Below, in pieces: positions 8,585 through 17,189 of a stretch of DNA of 64,000 nt. Numbering within the stretch: the stretch's first letter is position 1; the number at the start of each line of letters is the position of its first letter. Origin of the DNA: an uncultured Cyclobacteriaceae bacterium (GTDB lineage: Bacteria > Bacteroidota > Bacteroidia > Cytophagales > Cyclobacteriaceae). The notes beneath the pieces are model-generated. The model was not told where the DNA came from. It did no database searches and saw only the letters and a list, made by a program, of their open reading frames with translations. The DNA lies in NCBI GenBank assembly GCA_943788235.1, contig CALSPM010000005.1, forward strand, positions 248,001 to 312,000. Reading direction: 5' to 3'. The position numbers and the translations under genes are program-made.

Positions 8585-8616
8585 ATGAAGTATTCACCGT
8601 TGTCACTATCCTTTTT
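8544..8616 (+). repeat. Imperfect direct repeat, copy carrying the amidohydrolase start codon
   Basis: This is the downstream copy of the repeat at 8195-8266. It covers the leader, the ATG at 8585 and about the first ten codons of the amidohydrolase gene. One base is inserted relative to the other copy (GGACATATT against GGCATATT). Confidence 0.75.
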
Positions 8617-11590
8617 ATTCATCATTTGCTCAGCTTTATGGCTGAGTTGTCAAGGTCCCACGGCCCCCTCCAATGAAAAAACCAGCGAATTGATTGAGCT
8701 GAAAGTGACCGAAGGCACGAATATGGCGGTGGCCTTGTCTCCTGACGGCAACACCCTTGCTTTTGACTTGCTCGGGCGCATTTGGTTGATGCCTGTATCG
8801 GGTGGACCCGGCCGGCCCATCACCGACTCACTCGGTAATGCGAGACAACCTTCTTGGTCTCCTGACGGCCGAAAGCTCACATTTCAAGGATATTGGCAAG
8901 GTAACTGGCACATCTACATCGTCAACGCTGATGGCAGCAACTTAAAGCAAATGACTTCTGGAGATTATGACTATCGAGAACCTCACTGGTCGCCAGATGG
9001 GACTACTTTGGCTTTCTCCTCAGACCGCAGTGGCAATTACGATATTTGGACTATAGATGTGGTCGGTGAACAGCTCATCCCCTTTACTTCAAGTCCCACC
9101 AACGAATACGGTCCCACATGGTCTCCTGATGGACAACAATTGGCTTATGTCTCTAGTGACAAAGTATCAGGAAAAATTTTAATCCGATCCACCATAGATG
9201 ATTCAGAGCAGACTGTCTATAATGGCCATGGAAAGCTGACGGGTATTTCTTGGTCACCAACAGGCCAGCAGCTGTTATTTAATGAACATGCTGGCATTGA
9301 AGCTGCCTTGAAACAAATAAATCCTGAAACGGGTCATTTGCAAAGTTTATCTGGGCCCCTTGAAGATGTCTTCCCTTTTCGCCATAGCTGGCAATCAGAC
9401 AGTAGTTTTATCTATACCTCGACAGGTAAAATTTTCCGGAAAACTAGCGACGCTCCTGCCACTGAAATTGCATTTGAAGTAAACTTATGGTTGAACCGAT
9501 CTCCTTATCAGCGAAAGAAAAGAAATTTTGATGAGACACAAGCACAAGCAGTCAAGGGTATTGCTTGGCCTAATCTATCCCCAAAAGGTACCGAAGTCGT
9601 ATTTGTTGCCCTCCAAGATCTCTGGCTGAAAACTATGGACGGTCTCATCAAGCCCCTCACCAATGATCCTTTTGTACAACTGATGCCCACTTGGTCACCA
9701 GATGGAACATCCATCGCCTACAGTTCTGACCAATCCGGGTCTTTTGCTATCTGGATCCTAGATTTAACCAGTGGTGCCACGCGCAATTTGATCACCACGG
9801 GAACTTGTGTTTCGGGGATGTCCTGGTCTCCAGATGGACTCAAAATTGCCTTTACGGAGAGTTTTGGCCCCAAGAGGGGACGATTGAACTGGGTGGATGT
9901 CAAGACTGGAGTCCGAAAGCAACTGGGTGATGAAATGACCAGCAGTGTGGGTACTCCTACTTGGTCTCCCGATGCAAAAATCATTGCCTTAACCGCTCTT
10001 AATCCCTATTCTTCTTTGTACCGAGAGGGGGTTAACCAAGTCTTGTTGTTTCCGATAACTGGCGGGTCTCAACGTCCACAAAAAGGAATGAATCATTGGT
10101 CCTTGGGGGTACGAGGCAATGATGGCCCCGTCTGGTCTCCAGACGGCAAATATATGATGCTTGTTGCCAAAGGCGTCCTCTGGCTCTTGCCTGTTAACAG
10201 GTCCGGTGATGCCACTGGAGACCCTGTTAAACTGACCGAAGATTTGGCGGATGTACCTAGCTGGCATGGAAACAGCAAAGAGATTTTATACATGGCTACT
10301 AATGAACTCAAACTGATCAATATTGATGATCACACCACTGCTGATTTTCCCATAGAGATGAAATGGAATCGTGCCCACCCCAAGGAAACCACCATTATCC
10401 ATGCAGGCGGACTCATCGATGGTTTAAATGATACGGTCTGGAAAGATAGGGACATTCATTTTAAAGGACATAGGATTACAAATATTCTGCCCCATGATCC
10501 CTCGCAGAAAGCCGACCAAAAAATTGATGCATCTGATGCTTATGTGATGCCCGGCCTCATTGATCTTCATGTGCATGAGGGCAGCAACGACGGTGAACAG
10601 CTTGGAAGGACTTGGCTTTCTTGGGGGGTGACGACCGTCCGAATTCCAGCAGGGGATCCTTATGATATTCTCAATAGAAGAGAAGCCTTTCAATCTGGAA
10701 AAGCTCTAGGGCCGCGGATTTATTTCACCGGAAATCCCATCGACGGTAATCGTATTTTTTATGGGGGCAGTCCCACCATGGAAACCACCAAGCACATTGA
10801 TCAGGTACTGAAAAAAGCTGAGTTACTTGATTATGACTTAATCAAAACTTATGTGAGATTACCTGACGGTGTCCAAAAAAGAATCATCGATGGAGCTCAC
10901 CGCATGGGGCTACCGGTCACCTCCCATGAGCTCTATCCCGCGGTGGGATTCAATGGAGATGGCGTCGAACACGTCAAAGGGACCAGTCGCAGAGGGTTTT
11001 CGCCCAAACTCTCCGAAACTATGCGTGCCTATGATGATGTAACAGACCTCCTCGCCCGCTCTGGTATGTATTTTACGCCGACCACAGCCATCTACCTAGG
11101 ATACAAGTATGTCGTGGCTAGAAATCCCAGTGTCCTAGATGACCCCCGACTCGCAGCGTTGAGCTCCTTGGAGTACCTCTCAAGTGTGAGTACCTCGTCC
11201 GAAAAAATACTGGAAAATCAAGCACAATACGATCGCTTGTATGCCAATTTAATTCGAATGGTCGCAGACGTACATCGAAAAGGAGGTTTGGTGGTAGCGG
11301 GAACGGATGCTCCTATATTACCTCAAGGCTTTGGCTTACATGTCGAACTTGAAAATTACCAGGATGCCGGACTTAGCCCATTTGAAGTACTCCAGACCGC
11401 CACCATCAATGGGGCGATGGCCCTCAATGCCCAAGACGACATAGGCACGATTGAAGTTGGTAAACTAGCCGATTTCATCATCGTAAATGCCAACCCTTTG
11501 GAGGATATTCGGAACGCCCGACAAACCAAAATGGTCATCAAAAATGGCGTTGTGTGGACCTTGGATGAATTAATGAATCCGCCCAATTGA
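8585..11590 (+). CDS. PD40-repeat/amidohydrolase fusion lipoprotein
   Basis: The 1001-residue protein starts with a lipoprotein signal (lipobox LWLSC, Cys22). Residues of about 35-600 form a TolB-like beta-propeller with many PD40 units of the form WSPDG. The rest is a metal-dependent amidohydrolase: PGLIDLHVHEG with His662 and His664, SHEL with His781, VEHVKG, and a C-terminal AGTDAP and ADFIIV. Such fusions are annotated as amidohydrolases or imidazolonepropionase-like proteins and are probably periplasmic or surface-exposed peptidase-like enzymes; the substrate is unknown. Its ATG lies in the downstream copy of a leader repeat. It faces the BNR-repeat gene with only 31 bases between stops. 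The base composition looks more GC-rich than the 15-28 kb genes. Confidence 0.85.
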   Translation: MKYSPLSLSFLFIICSALWLSCQGPTAPSNEKTSELIELKVTEGTNMAVALSPDGNTLAFDLLGRIWLMPVSGGPGRPITDSLGNARQPSWSPDGRKLTFQGYWQGNWHIYIVNADGSNLKQMTSGDYDYREPHWSPDGTTLAFSSDRSGNYDIWTIDVVGEQLIPFTSSPTNEYGPTWSPDGQQLAYVSSDKVSGKILIRSTIDDSEQTVYNGHGKLTGISWSPTGQQLLFNEHAGIEAALKQINPETGHLQSLSGPLEDVFPFRHSWQSDSSFIYTSTGKIFRKTSDAPATEIAFEVNLWLNRSPYQRKKRNFDETQAQAVKGIAWPNLSPKGTEVVFVALQDLWLKTMDGLIKPLTNDPFVQLMPTWSPDGTSIAYSSDQSGSFAIWILDLTSGATRNLITTGTCVSGMSWSPDGLKIAFTESFGPKRGRLNWVDVKTGVRKQLGDEMTSSVGTPTWSPDAKIIALTALNPYSSLYREGVNQVLLFPITGGSQRPQKGMNHWSLGVRGNDGPVWSPDGKYMMLVAKGVLWLLPVNRSGDATGDPVKLTEDLADVPSWHGNSKEILYMATNELKLINIDDHTTADFPIEMKWNRAHPKETTIIHAGGLIDGLNDTVWKDRDIHFKGHRITNILPHDPSQKADQKIDASDAYVMPGLIDLHVHEGSNDGEQLGRTWLSWGVTTVRIPAGDPYDILNRREAFQSGKALGPRIYFTGNPIDGNRIFYGGSPTMETTKHIDQVLKKAELLDYDLIKTYVRLPDGVQKRIIDGAHRMGLPVTSHELYPAVGFNGDGVEHVKGTSRRGFSPKLSETMRAYDDVTDLLARSGMYFTPTTAIYLGYKYVVARNPSVLDDPRLAALSSLEYLSSVSTSSEKILENQAQYDRLYANLIRMVADVHRKGGLVVAGTDAPILPQGFGLHVELENYQDAGLSPFEVLQTATINGAMALNAQDDIGTIEVGKLADFIIVNANPLEDIRNARQTKMVIKNGVVWTLDELMNPPN

Positions 11591-11621
11591 GACGTCTCCT
11601 TTAACGTTAGCACCTGTCTCT

Positions 11622-14600
11622 TTAGAGCTTTCGCCCTCGCGTGTAGGGTGCCTCGGCTGCGGCCAAAGCGGCTTCATATTGTTCAAGTGCGAGTAGGTAT
11701 TGCTCCAAATCGCCTGTGAATTGAGTAAAATCACGCGCAGCAATCTCAAAATTGTCTTGATAGGTATGGGTAGGGTTTTGCCGGGTCGCCCAGTGGCCCG
11801 AGGCAATGTGTCCTATACGGCCGCTTATGGAAGGTGAAGTGGCTTCATTAAATCCTTGACGAATGGGGTCACCGTTGAGCCGCATTTGTAATTGATTTAA
11901 TTGGTTCCGTTGTTGGTTCCATTGTGCAAAATGCTGTGCTGTGGCTTTGGGAGTTTCCTTCAAGGCCGCTTTTAGATATTCCAATCGGGTATATGCTTCT
12001 GTTATTTTCTGGCCCGCACCCTTGATTTGTCCCATCAATTCACTGGTCTTTTGTTGAAACGCTGATACGGCAGCTACGTCTGTGCCCACCATTAAGCTAG
12101 GTACGGGTTTGACCTCAAAATGCTGTGAGCTCCCTTGTGCCTTCATCACCCCTTGATGGATGATGTAAAGGGTGACGGTGTACTTGCCTGGAGCAGCCAA
12201 TGGTCCTTTTGGATCCCCTGCCCAGGGCGGCTTAAAGGCTGGCTTGGTCAAGTTAATGGCATGGGGGGCAGGAAGCCTTAAATCCCAACTCGCCCGATGT
12301 ACACCCGAGGCTTCTGTCCCTTCGATCCATCGAATGGGGTGACCACTTTCGTCCTTGACCAAAAGCAATACCTGTGGCTCGTTCTCATGGACTTGCTCCC
12401 GTAGGACTTCCCAACCTGGAAAAGGTACGCTCGCTTGTTTTTCACGCAAACTTATCTCTTCCGCTTTTCGGTTTTTAGCCGCGGTTTTGGGAACCATATT
12501 GATATAATAGGTAAACACCGCCCCAAAAGGAGGATTTTTGCCCACATAGTTGGTGGATCCTAAGGTGGGCATTCCTTTGGCTTGCATCGGCAGATTAGGG
12601 ATATACCACCAAGCATCACGTACAGGAAAGAGTCTATTGGCTTGATCCTTTACTGCGGTGCTCAACGTTCTCAGGACTGAATAATCATCCAAGACATAAA
12701 AACCTCGACCAAATGTCGCCCCGACCAAGTCATTGTCGCGAGTATGAAGCTCAATATCTCGGAAAGGAGTTGTAGGTACGCCTGCCTTAAGTTTAACCCA
12801 GTTTTCTCCCTTATTAATAGAGAAATACAGACCACGTTCAGTACCTATAAACAAAAGGTTTTCGTCTGCGTGATCTTGCTTGATCACCCAAATAATCAAT
12901 TCTGCTGGTAAATCCCCTACCAATGAATTCCATGAACGACCCCGGTCATTGCTAATGAAAAGATAAGGTTTATAATCTCCCAATTTATGCGCATCCGCAA
13001 TAGCAAATAAAGTATTTATATCATGGCTAGACGTCTCAATATCATTGATAAAAGCACGCGTCGGTACCTTTGGTAGACTTGCGCTTTTACGCCAATTTAA
13101 TCCACCATCTTCGCTCACATGAATCAATCCATCATCAGATCCGGTATAAAGTAAGCCCTTTGCGAGAGCGGATTCCGCCAATGAAGTTAGCGTAGCATAT
13201 TTAGACATCGCTCCGTTATCATACAACGCATCAGTACTCCACACACGATCACTTATTTCGAGAGTATAACGGTTAGTATTTGTGGTCAAATCTGGGCTGA
13301 TCGCTTTCCAAGAAGAACCTTGATCCTCGCTGCGCCATACGCGCTGAGAACCAAAATACAATCGCTTGTGATTGTGTGGACTGATTTGTAGAGGGCTGTC
13401 CCAATTCCACCTTTCTGGTGGATCATTGGAAGCTGCTTGGGGTTGAATGTTCAAAACCTCTTGGCTGCGTGCATCGTAACGATGCAGTAGTCCCTGTTGA
13501 ATTTCCATATAAACAATTTCATCATCTTCAGGATCAAAATGTGAGTCATAACCATCTGCTCCCAGCGGCACAAACCAGTCTTGGTTACGAATCCCTTCTA
13601 CATTCATTGTTCGAGAGGGCCCTATCAATGTTCCCAGGTCTTGTGCTCCTCCAACAATATTATAAAAAGGCTCAGCTTGGTCGAGACCGAGTTTATAAAA
13701 CTGAGATATTGGCAAGTTGGGGAAATGTCGCCAGGTCGTCCCCTCATCAAAACTCTCATACAAGCCAGCATCTGTTCCTGCAAGCAGGTGTTGACCATTA
13801 TGAGGGTCGATCCATAGCGCATGATTGTCGCTGTGTTTTTCTCGGCCTGTTCCAAGGTAGTTGAAGCTATTGCCTCCATCTCGAGATACATGAATAAACA
13901 CATCCATTTGATAAATCAAATCGCTGTCCTCTTGCGAAACCTCAATCTCTTGATAATAATGAGGACCCGTACCTCCGGAGATGTAATCGTTTTGTTTTTC
14001 CCAACTTTCTCCTTTATTGGTAGATCGATAAAAACCCTTCTCTTCGGCACTGGCCTCAATTGTGGCATAAACAAGTTGTGGGTCAGCTGAGGTAACTGCA
14101 AGACCAATTTTTCCCATGTCTCCCTTTGGTAAGCCCATTTTTAATCGACCCCATGAGTTGCCACCATCTGTTGTTTTATAAATCCCTGACTGCGGTCCGC
14201 CGGCCAATAATGACCAAGTATGTCGTCGCCGTTGGTAAGCCGCAGCATATACCAAATCTGGATTTAATGGATCAAATTCTAAATCGCTTACTCCTGTATT
14301 CTCATTGATTTCCAATACTTGCCGCCAGGTATTTCCTCCATCTTGGGATTTATAAACGCCACGCGCACCCCCCGAAGACCACAAAGGTCCTTCTGCTGCC
14401 ACCCAGATAACTTGGCTGTCTCGTGGATCGATCAGGATTTTACCAATATGTTCGGACCCCTTAATTCCCATGGACTTCCAAGTCGCACCGCCGTCGTTAC
14501 TGCGATAAACGCCATCTCCCCAACCCACATGACGGCCACTCACATTTTCACCGGTACCTACCCAAACGATCTCCTCATTGTTGGGATCAATAGTAAGCGT

Positions 14601-14897
14601 GCCGATAGAATAAGAGGTCTGATCATCAAAAACTGGCGCCCAGGTGATGCCCCTGTTATTGGTTTTCCATACCCCCCCCGAACCTGCAGCGATGTACCAA
14701 GTACTGGCATCGGTTGCACTTACTGCTATATGGGCAATCCGTCCTCCCATCAGTGCAGGACCGATGCTGCGCAAAGAAAGATCTTCCACCGCTTGGGCCA
14801 TAGCTTCTTGATACTTGATTTGCGCGGTGGTCTCCGAACCAAAAAAGACCCAGCTGACCACCCAGAATACCGTGATGTAAACGTTGTGCTTGACCAT
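11622..14897 (-). CDS. Secreted BNR/sortilin-like beta-propeller protein
   Basis: The 1091-residue protein has a signal peptide ending near ETTAQ (about residue 25) and a large region of VPS10/sortilin-type beta-propeller. Many Asp-box (BNR) motifs are visible: SNDGGATW, SQDGGNTW, TTDGGNSW, SRDGGNSF, SEDQGSSW, SEDGGLNW and SNDRGRSW. The last third (from about residue 820) contains an Ig-like stretch and a helical tail. Proteins of this build are usually annotated as glycosyl hydrolases or sialidase-like, but no catalytic set is visible, so binding or a structural role is equally likely. The gene stands alone on this strand and converges with the amidohydrolase gene. Confidence 0.8.
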   Translation of the reverse strand: MVKHNVYITVFWVVSWVFFGSETTAQIKYQEAMAQAVEDLSLRSIGPALMGGRIAHIAVSATDASTWYIAAGSGGVWKTNNRGITWAPVFDDQTSYSIGTLTIDPNNEEIVWVGTGENVSGRHVGWGDGVYRSNDGGATWKSMGIKGSEHIGKILIDPRDSQVIWVAAEGPLWSSGGARGVYKSQDGGNTWRQVLEINENTGVSDLEFDPLNPDLVYAAAYQRRRHTWSLLAGGPQSGIYKTTDGGNSWGRLKMGLPKGDMGKIGLAVTSADPQLVYATIEASAEEKGFYRSTNKGESWEKQNDYISGGTGPHYYQEIEVSQEDSDLIYQMDVFIHVSRDGGNSFNYLGTGREKHSDNHALWIDPHNGQHLLAGTDAGLYESFDEGTTWRHFPNLPISQFYKLGLDQAEPFYNIVGGAQDLGTLIGPSRTMNVEGIRNQDWFVPLGADGYDSHFDPEDDEIVYMEIQQGLLHRYDARSQEVLNIQPQAASNDPPERWNWDSPLQISPHNHKRLYFGSQRVWRSEDQGSSWKAISPDLTTNTNRYTLEISDRVWSTDALYDNGAMSKYATLTSLAESALAKGLLYTGSDDGLIHVSEDGGLNWRKSASLPKVPTRAFINDIETSSHDINTLFAIADAHKLGDYKPYLFISNDRGRSWNSLVGDLPAELIIWVIKQDHADENLLFIGTERGLYFSINKGENWVKLKAGVPTTPFRDIELHTRDNDLVGATFGRGFYVLDDYSVLRTLSTAVKDQANRLFPVRDAWWYIPNLPMQAKGMPTLGSTNYVGKNPPFGAVFTYYINMVPKTAAKNRKAEEISLREKQASVPFPGWEVLREQVHENEPQVLLLVKDESGHPIRWIEGTEASGVHRASWDLRLPAPHAINLTKPAFKPPWAGDPKGPLAAPGKYTVTLYIIHQGVMKAQGSSQHFEVKPVPSLMVGTDVAAVSAFQQKTSELMGQIKGAGQKITEAYTRLEYLKAALKETPKATAQHFAQWNQQRNQLNQLQMRLNGDPIRQGFNEATSPSISGRIGHIASGHWATRQNPTHTYQDNFEIAARDFTQFTGDLEQYLLALEQYEAALAAAEAPYTRGRKL

Positions 14898-15038
14898 AAA
14901 TAGGGAGTTTGAATTGAAGTTTTTGATATCTTACCCTAGTAATATAATAAAGATATGGGTAATTTTAACACGCAAAACACTTGTTTACATGAGTTTATAC
15001 GCATTAAACACCCCAAAGAAAGCGTCAGACGTATGTAT

Positions 15039-15057
15039 AATCCTTGATTGAAGGATT
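15039..15057. other. Hairpin in the intergenic leader
   Basis: AATCCTT and AAGGATT form a perfect seven-base stem with a five-base loop. It lies about 90 bases before the frameshifted YncE-like gene. No T-run follows, so it is not a typical terminator. The rest of 14898-15147 shows no gene. Confidence 0.4.
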
Positions 15058-15147
15058 TATGGTGCCTATCATGAATCTTCAGATTATTAATCCGCTACTG
15101 CTCATACATTAAAAGTTAAACAAAATAATTCATTAATGAACTGACGA

Positions 15148-16435
15148 ATGAGGGAAAAAATAATTTTAGGCACACTTCTTACAGGGTTAATTCTTTTGGG
15201 AATTTTTCTTTATAATCTGGGGCAAAGAACAAACAGAGAATATCCGTCGTTTCCATTACATCCTGAAAAAAAAGCGGCAACAGTTCATGACAGTATTCCT
15301 TTGCAGGATGTTGTATTAGTAGGTAATAACTGGGACGGGGTCATTATCATTTTTGACCCAAATACTTTTAGAATCATAAAAAAAGTAAGTGCCATGCCCG
15401 ACCGAGAGGAAAGATTTGAAGAAATCTATTCAGGCCTAAAAAGAAGGCTTGCTTCAGGTTTTATCAGGGAATATATCGGTGAAGGCAATGATCAATTGGT
15501 CGACGACATGTTTACGTCAAATGATGGTAGGTATATTTATGCCTCAAGACCAAGTTTTGCAGACGTTGTTGCCATTGATATTAATTCTGGCGAAATTTTT
15601 TGGCGAACACGGGTTGAGGGTCTTACGAGCGGACCATTCGGCCATATCCCCAGATGGAAAAATCTTTTTGGTTTCCGCTTCGACAGCAAGAAAAGTACAT
15701 GCAATTGATGTTTCAACGGGTGAAATCATTGGTAGTTTTGAATCTGGAGACCAACCCCATGAAAACATATACTCTGAAGATGGTAAAAAAATATACCATA
15801 CCAGTATCGGTAAAGTCTTTTTCGCGTCGCCAAATCTAGACTTTTTGAAGGGGGATCGTTGGTTTCAGATTGTTGACGCTAACACCTACGAAGTGATACG
15901 CCGTGTTGATATGAAGCTAAAATTGGAAGAATCCGGGTTTGATTGGATTGACAGAGCAATTCGTCCAATGGCCATTACTAAAGATGAAAAATTTGCTTAT
16001 TTGCAAATCTCTTTGTTCCATGGTTTTTTTGAATACGATATAGAGAATGATAAAATCACCCGAAAATTAGATTTACCTATTCCTAAAAAAAATAGAAGTC
16101 TATCACCTGGTGACCACCTTTTAAACTCAGGACATCATGGTATTTCTCTCAGCGGAGATGATAAAACTATATGTGTAGCGGGTACTATGGATGGCTACAT
16201 CGCCATAGTGGATAGGGAAACCTTCAAATATAGCACTATTAAACTTTCTGATGATCCAAAAGGAGCAAAGCCATACTGGGTAACTTCAAGCAAAGATGGC
16301 ACCAAGGCTTATGTGTCTATAAGCGGTCTTGACAAGGTTTCCATATTGGACTACGCAACTGGAAAATTAGTTGCCGAAGTTCCAGTTGGAAACCATCCTC
16401 AAAGGGTTCGAATTGGACAACTTCGGCTAAAATAA
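15148..16435 (+). pseudogene. YncE-like beta-propeller protein gene with a frameshift
   Basis: The first frame (15148 to about 15625) encodes a membrane anchor (residues 5-22) followed by propeller sequence such as VVLVGNNWDGVIIIFDP and DVVAIDINSGEIFWRTRVEG. The second frame (from about 15625 to the stop at 16435) continues with ADHSAISPDGKIFLVSAS and later blades, ending in TGKLVAEVPVGNHPQRV. The two join if one base is removed around 15618-15628 (GAGGGTCTTACGAG). The intact product would be about 428 residues, a typical membrane-anchored or periplasmic YVTN-type propeller of unknown ligand. No slippery heptamer is visible, so programmed frameshifting is unlikely; mutation or a read error fits better. 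Confidence 0.8.
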
Positions 16436-17189
16436 ATCTCCAGCCCAACTGAATTAAGAATTGTACTCGAACCAAAGAATTAGATCAAACAAAAAGATTG
16501 GAAATAATCGACCCAAAAGATTAGAAAAACAGAATACAAATTAACTGTTGCTAACATTGTGTAAAATTAATGGCTTGGTTTTAGCCAATTTACGAAAGTC
16601 CTCATATACTTTTCTCTCTGTATTTATTTGCTAACTTCAGCGCTTAAAACCATGCAACTAATCATACATAAATACGATAAGTACAAACACGAGAAATAAA
16701 ACATATGAGTTAAGAGGCACATTTAGACTTTATTAGGCGTAAAGAAAAAGGACCTGTCGCCTAGTTTATATCACTTTGATTAGTGTAAAGTGTGTATCCC
16801 GTCAGCAAAAAGTGAACCTATAAGGGTTAAATTATAAGAGCGTGTTTTTAAACAGAGTAAACACTTAAATTTAACTATTGATGGAAAAAAGAGAAATGCA
16901 AATTCATTAATAAGTGGAAAGAGTTATTGCACGATTACTATGAACCACTCCCAACAGTTGAGCATTATGAAACAATTTTTGAGAATAAGAAAAACAACAT
17001 CTAAACTGAATTAAAACGCAGTCTAACGAAAACGTCAGTGTCCATTATGAATAATTAAGCGACAAATGCTACAATTATTTACATGAATAAGAGGAAAACT
17101 TGGCTATTATTATAATTTCTAATAGAACATACAATGTATTTGCTCAAAATTTAGTTACATTAAATAGAAGTAAAATCCTAATTGCGCTT
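16436..17189. other. Long AT-rich intergenic stretch with a cassette-like element and a short coding relic
   Basis: No intact gene is visible in these 750 bases. Bases 16549-16680 look like a structured intergenic element (see its entry). At about 16874-17003 an open frame without a start codon reads WKELLHDYYEPLPTVEHYET and ends in TAA; I do not recognise it, and it may be the tail of a lost gene. The last 90 bases before 17190 are open in the S9 peptidase frame from a TTG, but probably form its leader. Confidence 0.45.
16549..16680. repeat. Candidate Bacteroidota intergenic cassette-like element
   Basis: The stretch begins TTAACTGTTGCTAACATTGT, contains an imperfect stem (AAATT-AAT-GGCT paired with AGCC-AATTT around 16568-16593), and has a second TTTGCTAAC at about 16626. 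From memory, similarly arranged repeats are common after genes in Cytophagales and Flavobacteriia genomes and resemble attC-type recombination sites of gene cassettes. A shorter stretch at 19985-20050 begins in a similar way. No integrase gene is in the window, so the call is tentative. Confidence 0.3.

Noticed and set aside
13418-14903. Several long plus-strand open frames opposite the BNR-repeat gene
   Set aside because: They mirror the repeat-rich coding strand, carry no recognisable domain, and overlap one another.
15449-16435. Treating the second half of the YncE-like gene as a separate 328-residue protein
   Set aside because: The start region before about 15625 is not family-like in that frame, and the sequence continues the blades of the first frame.
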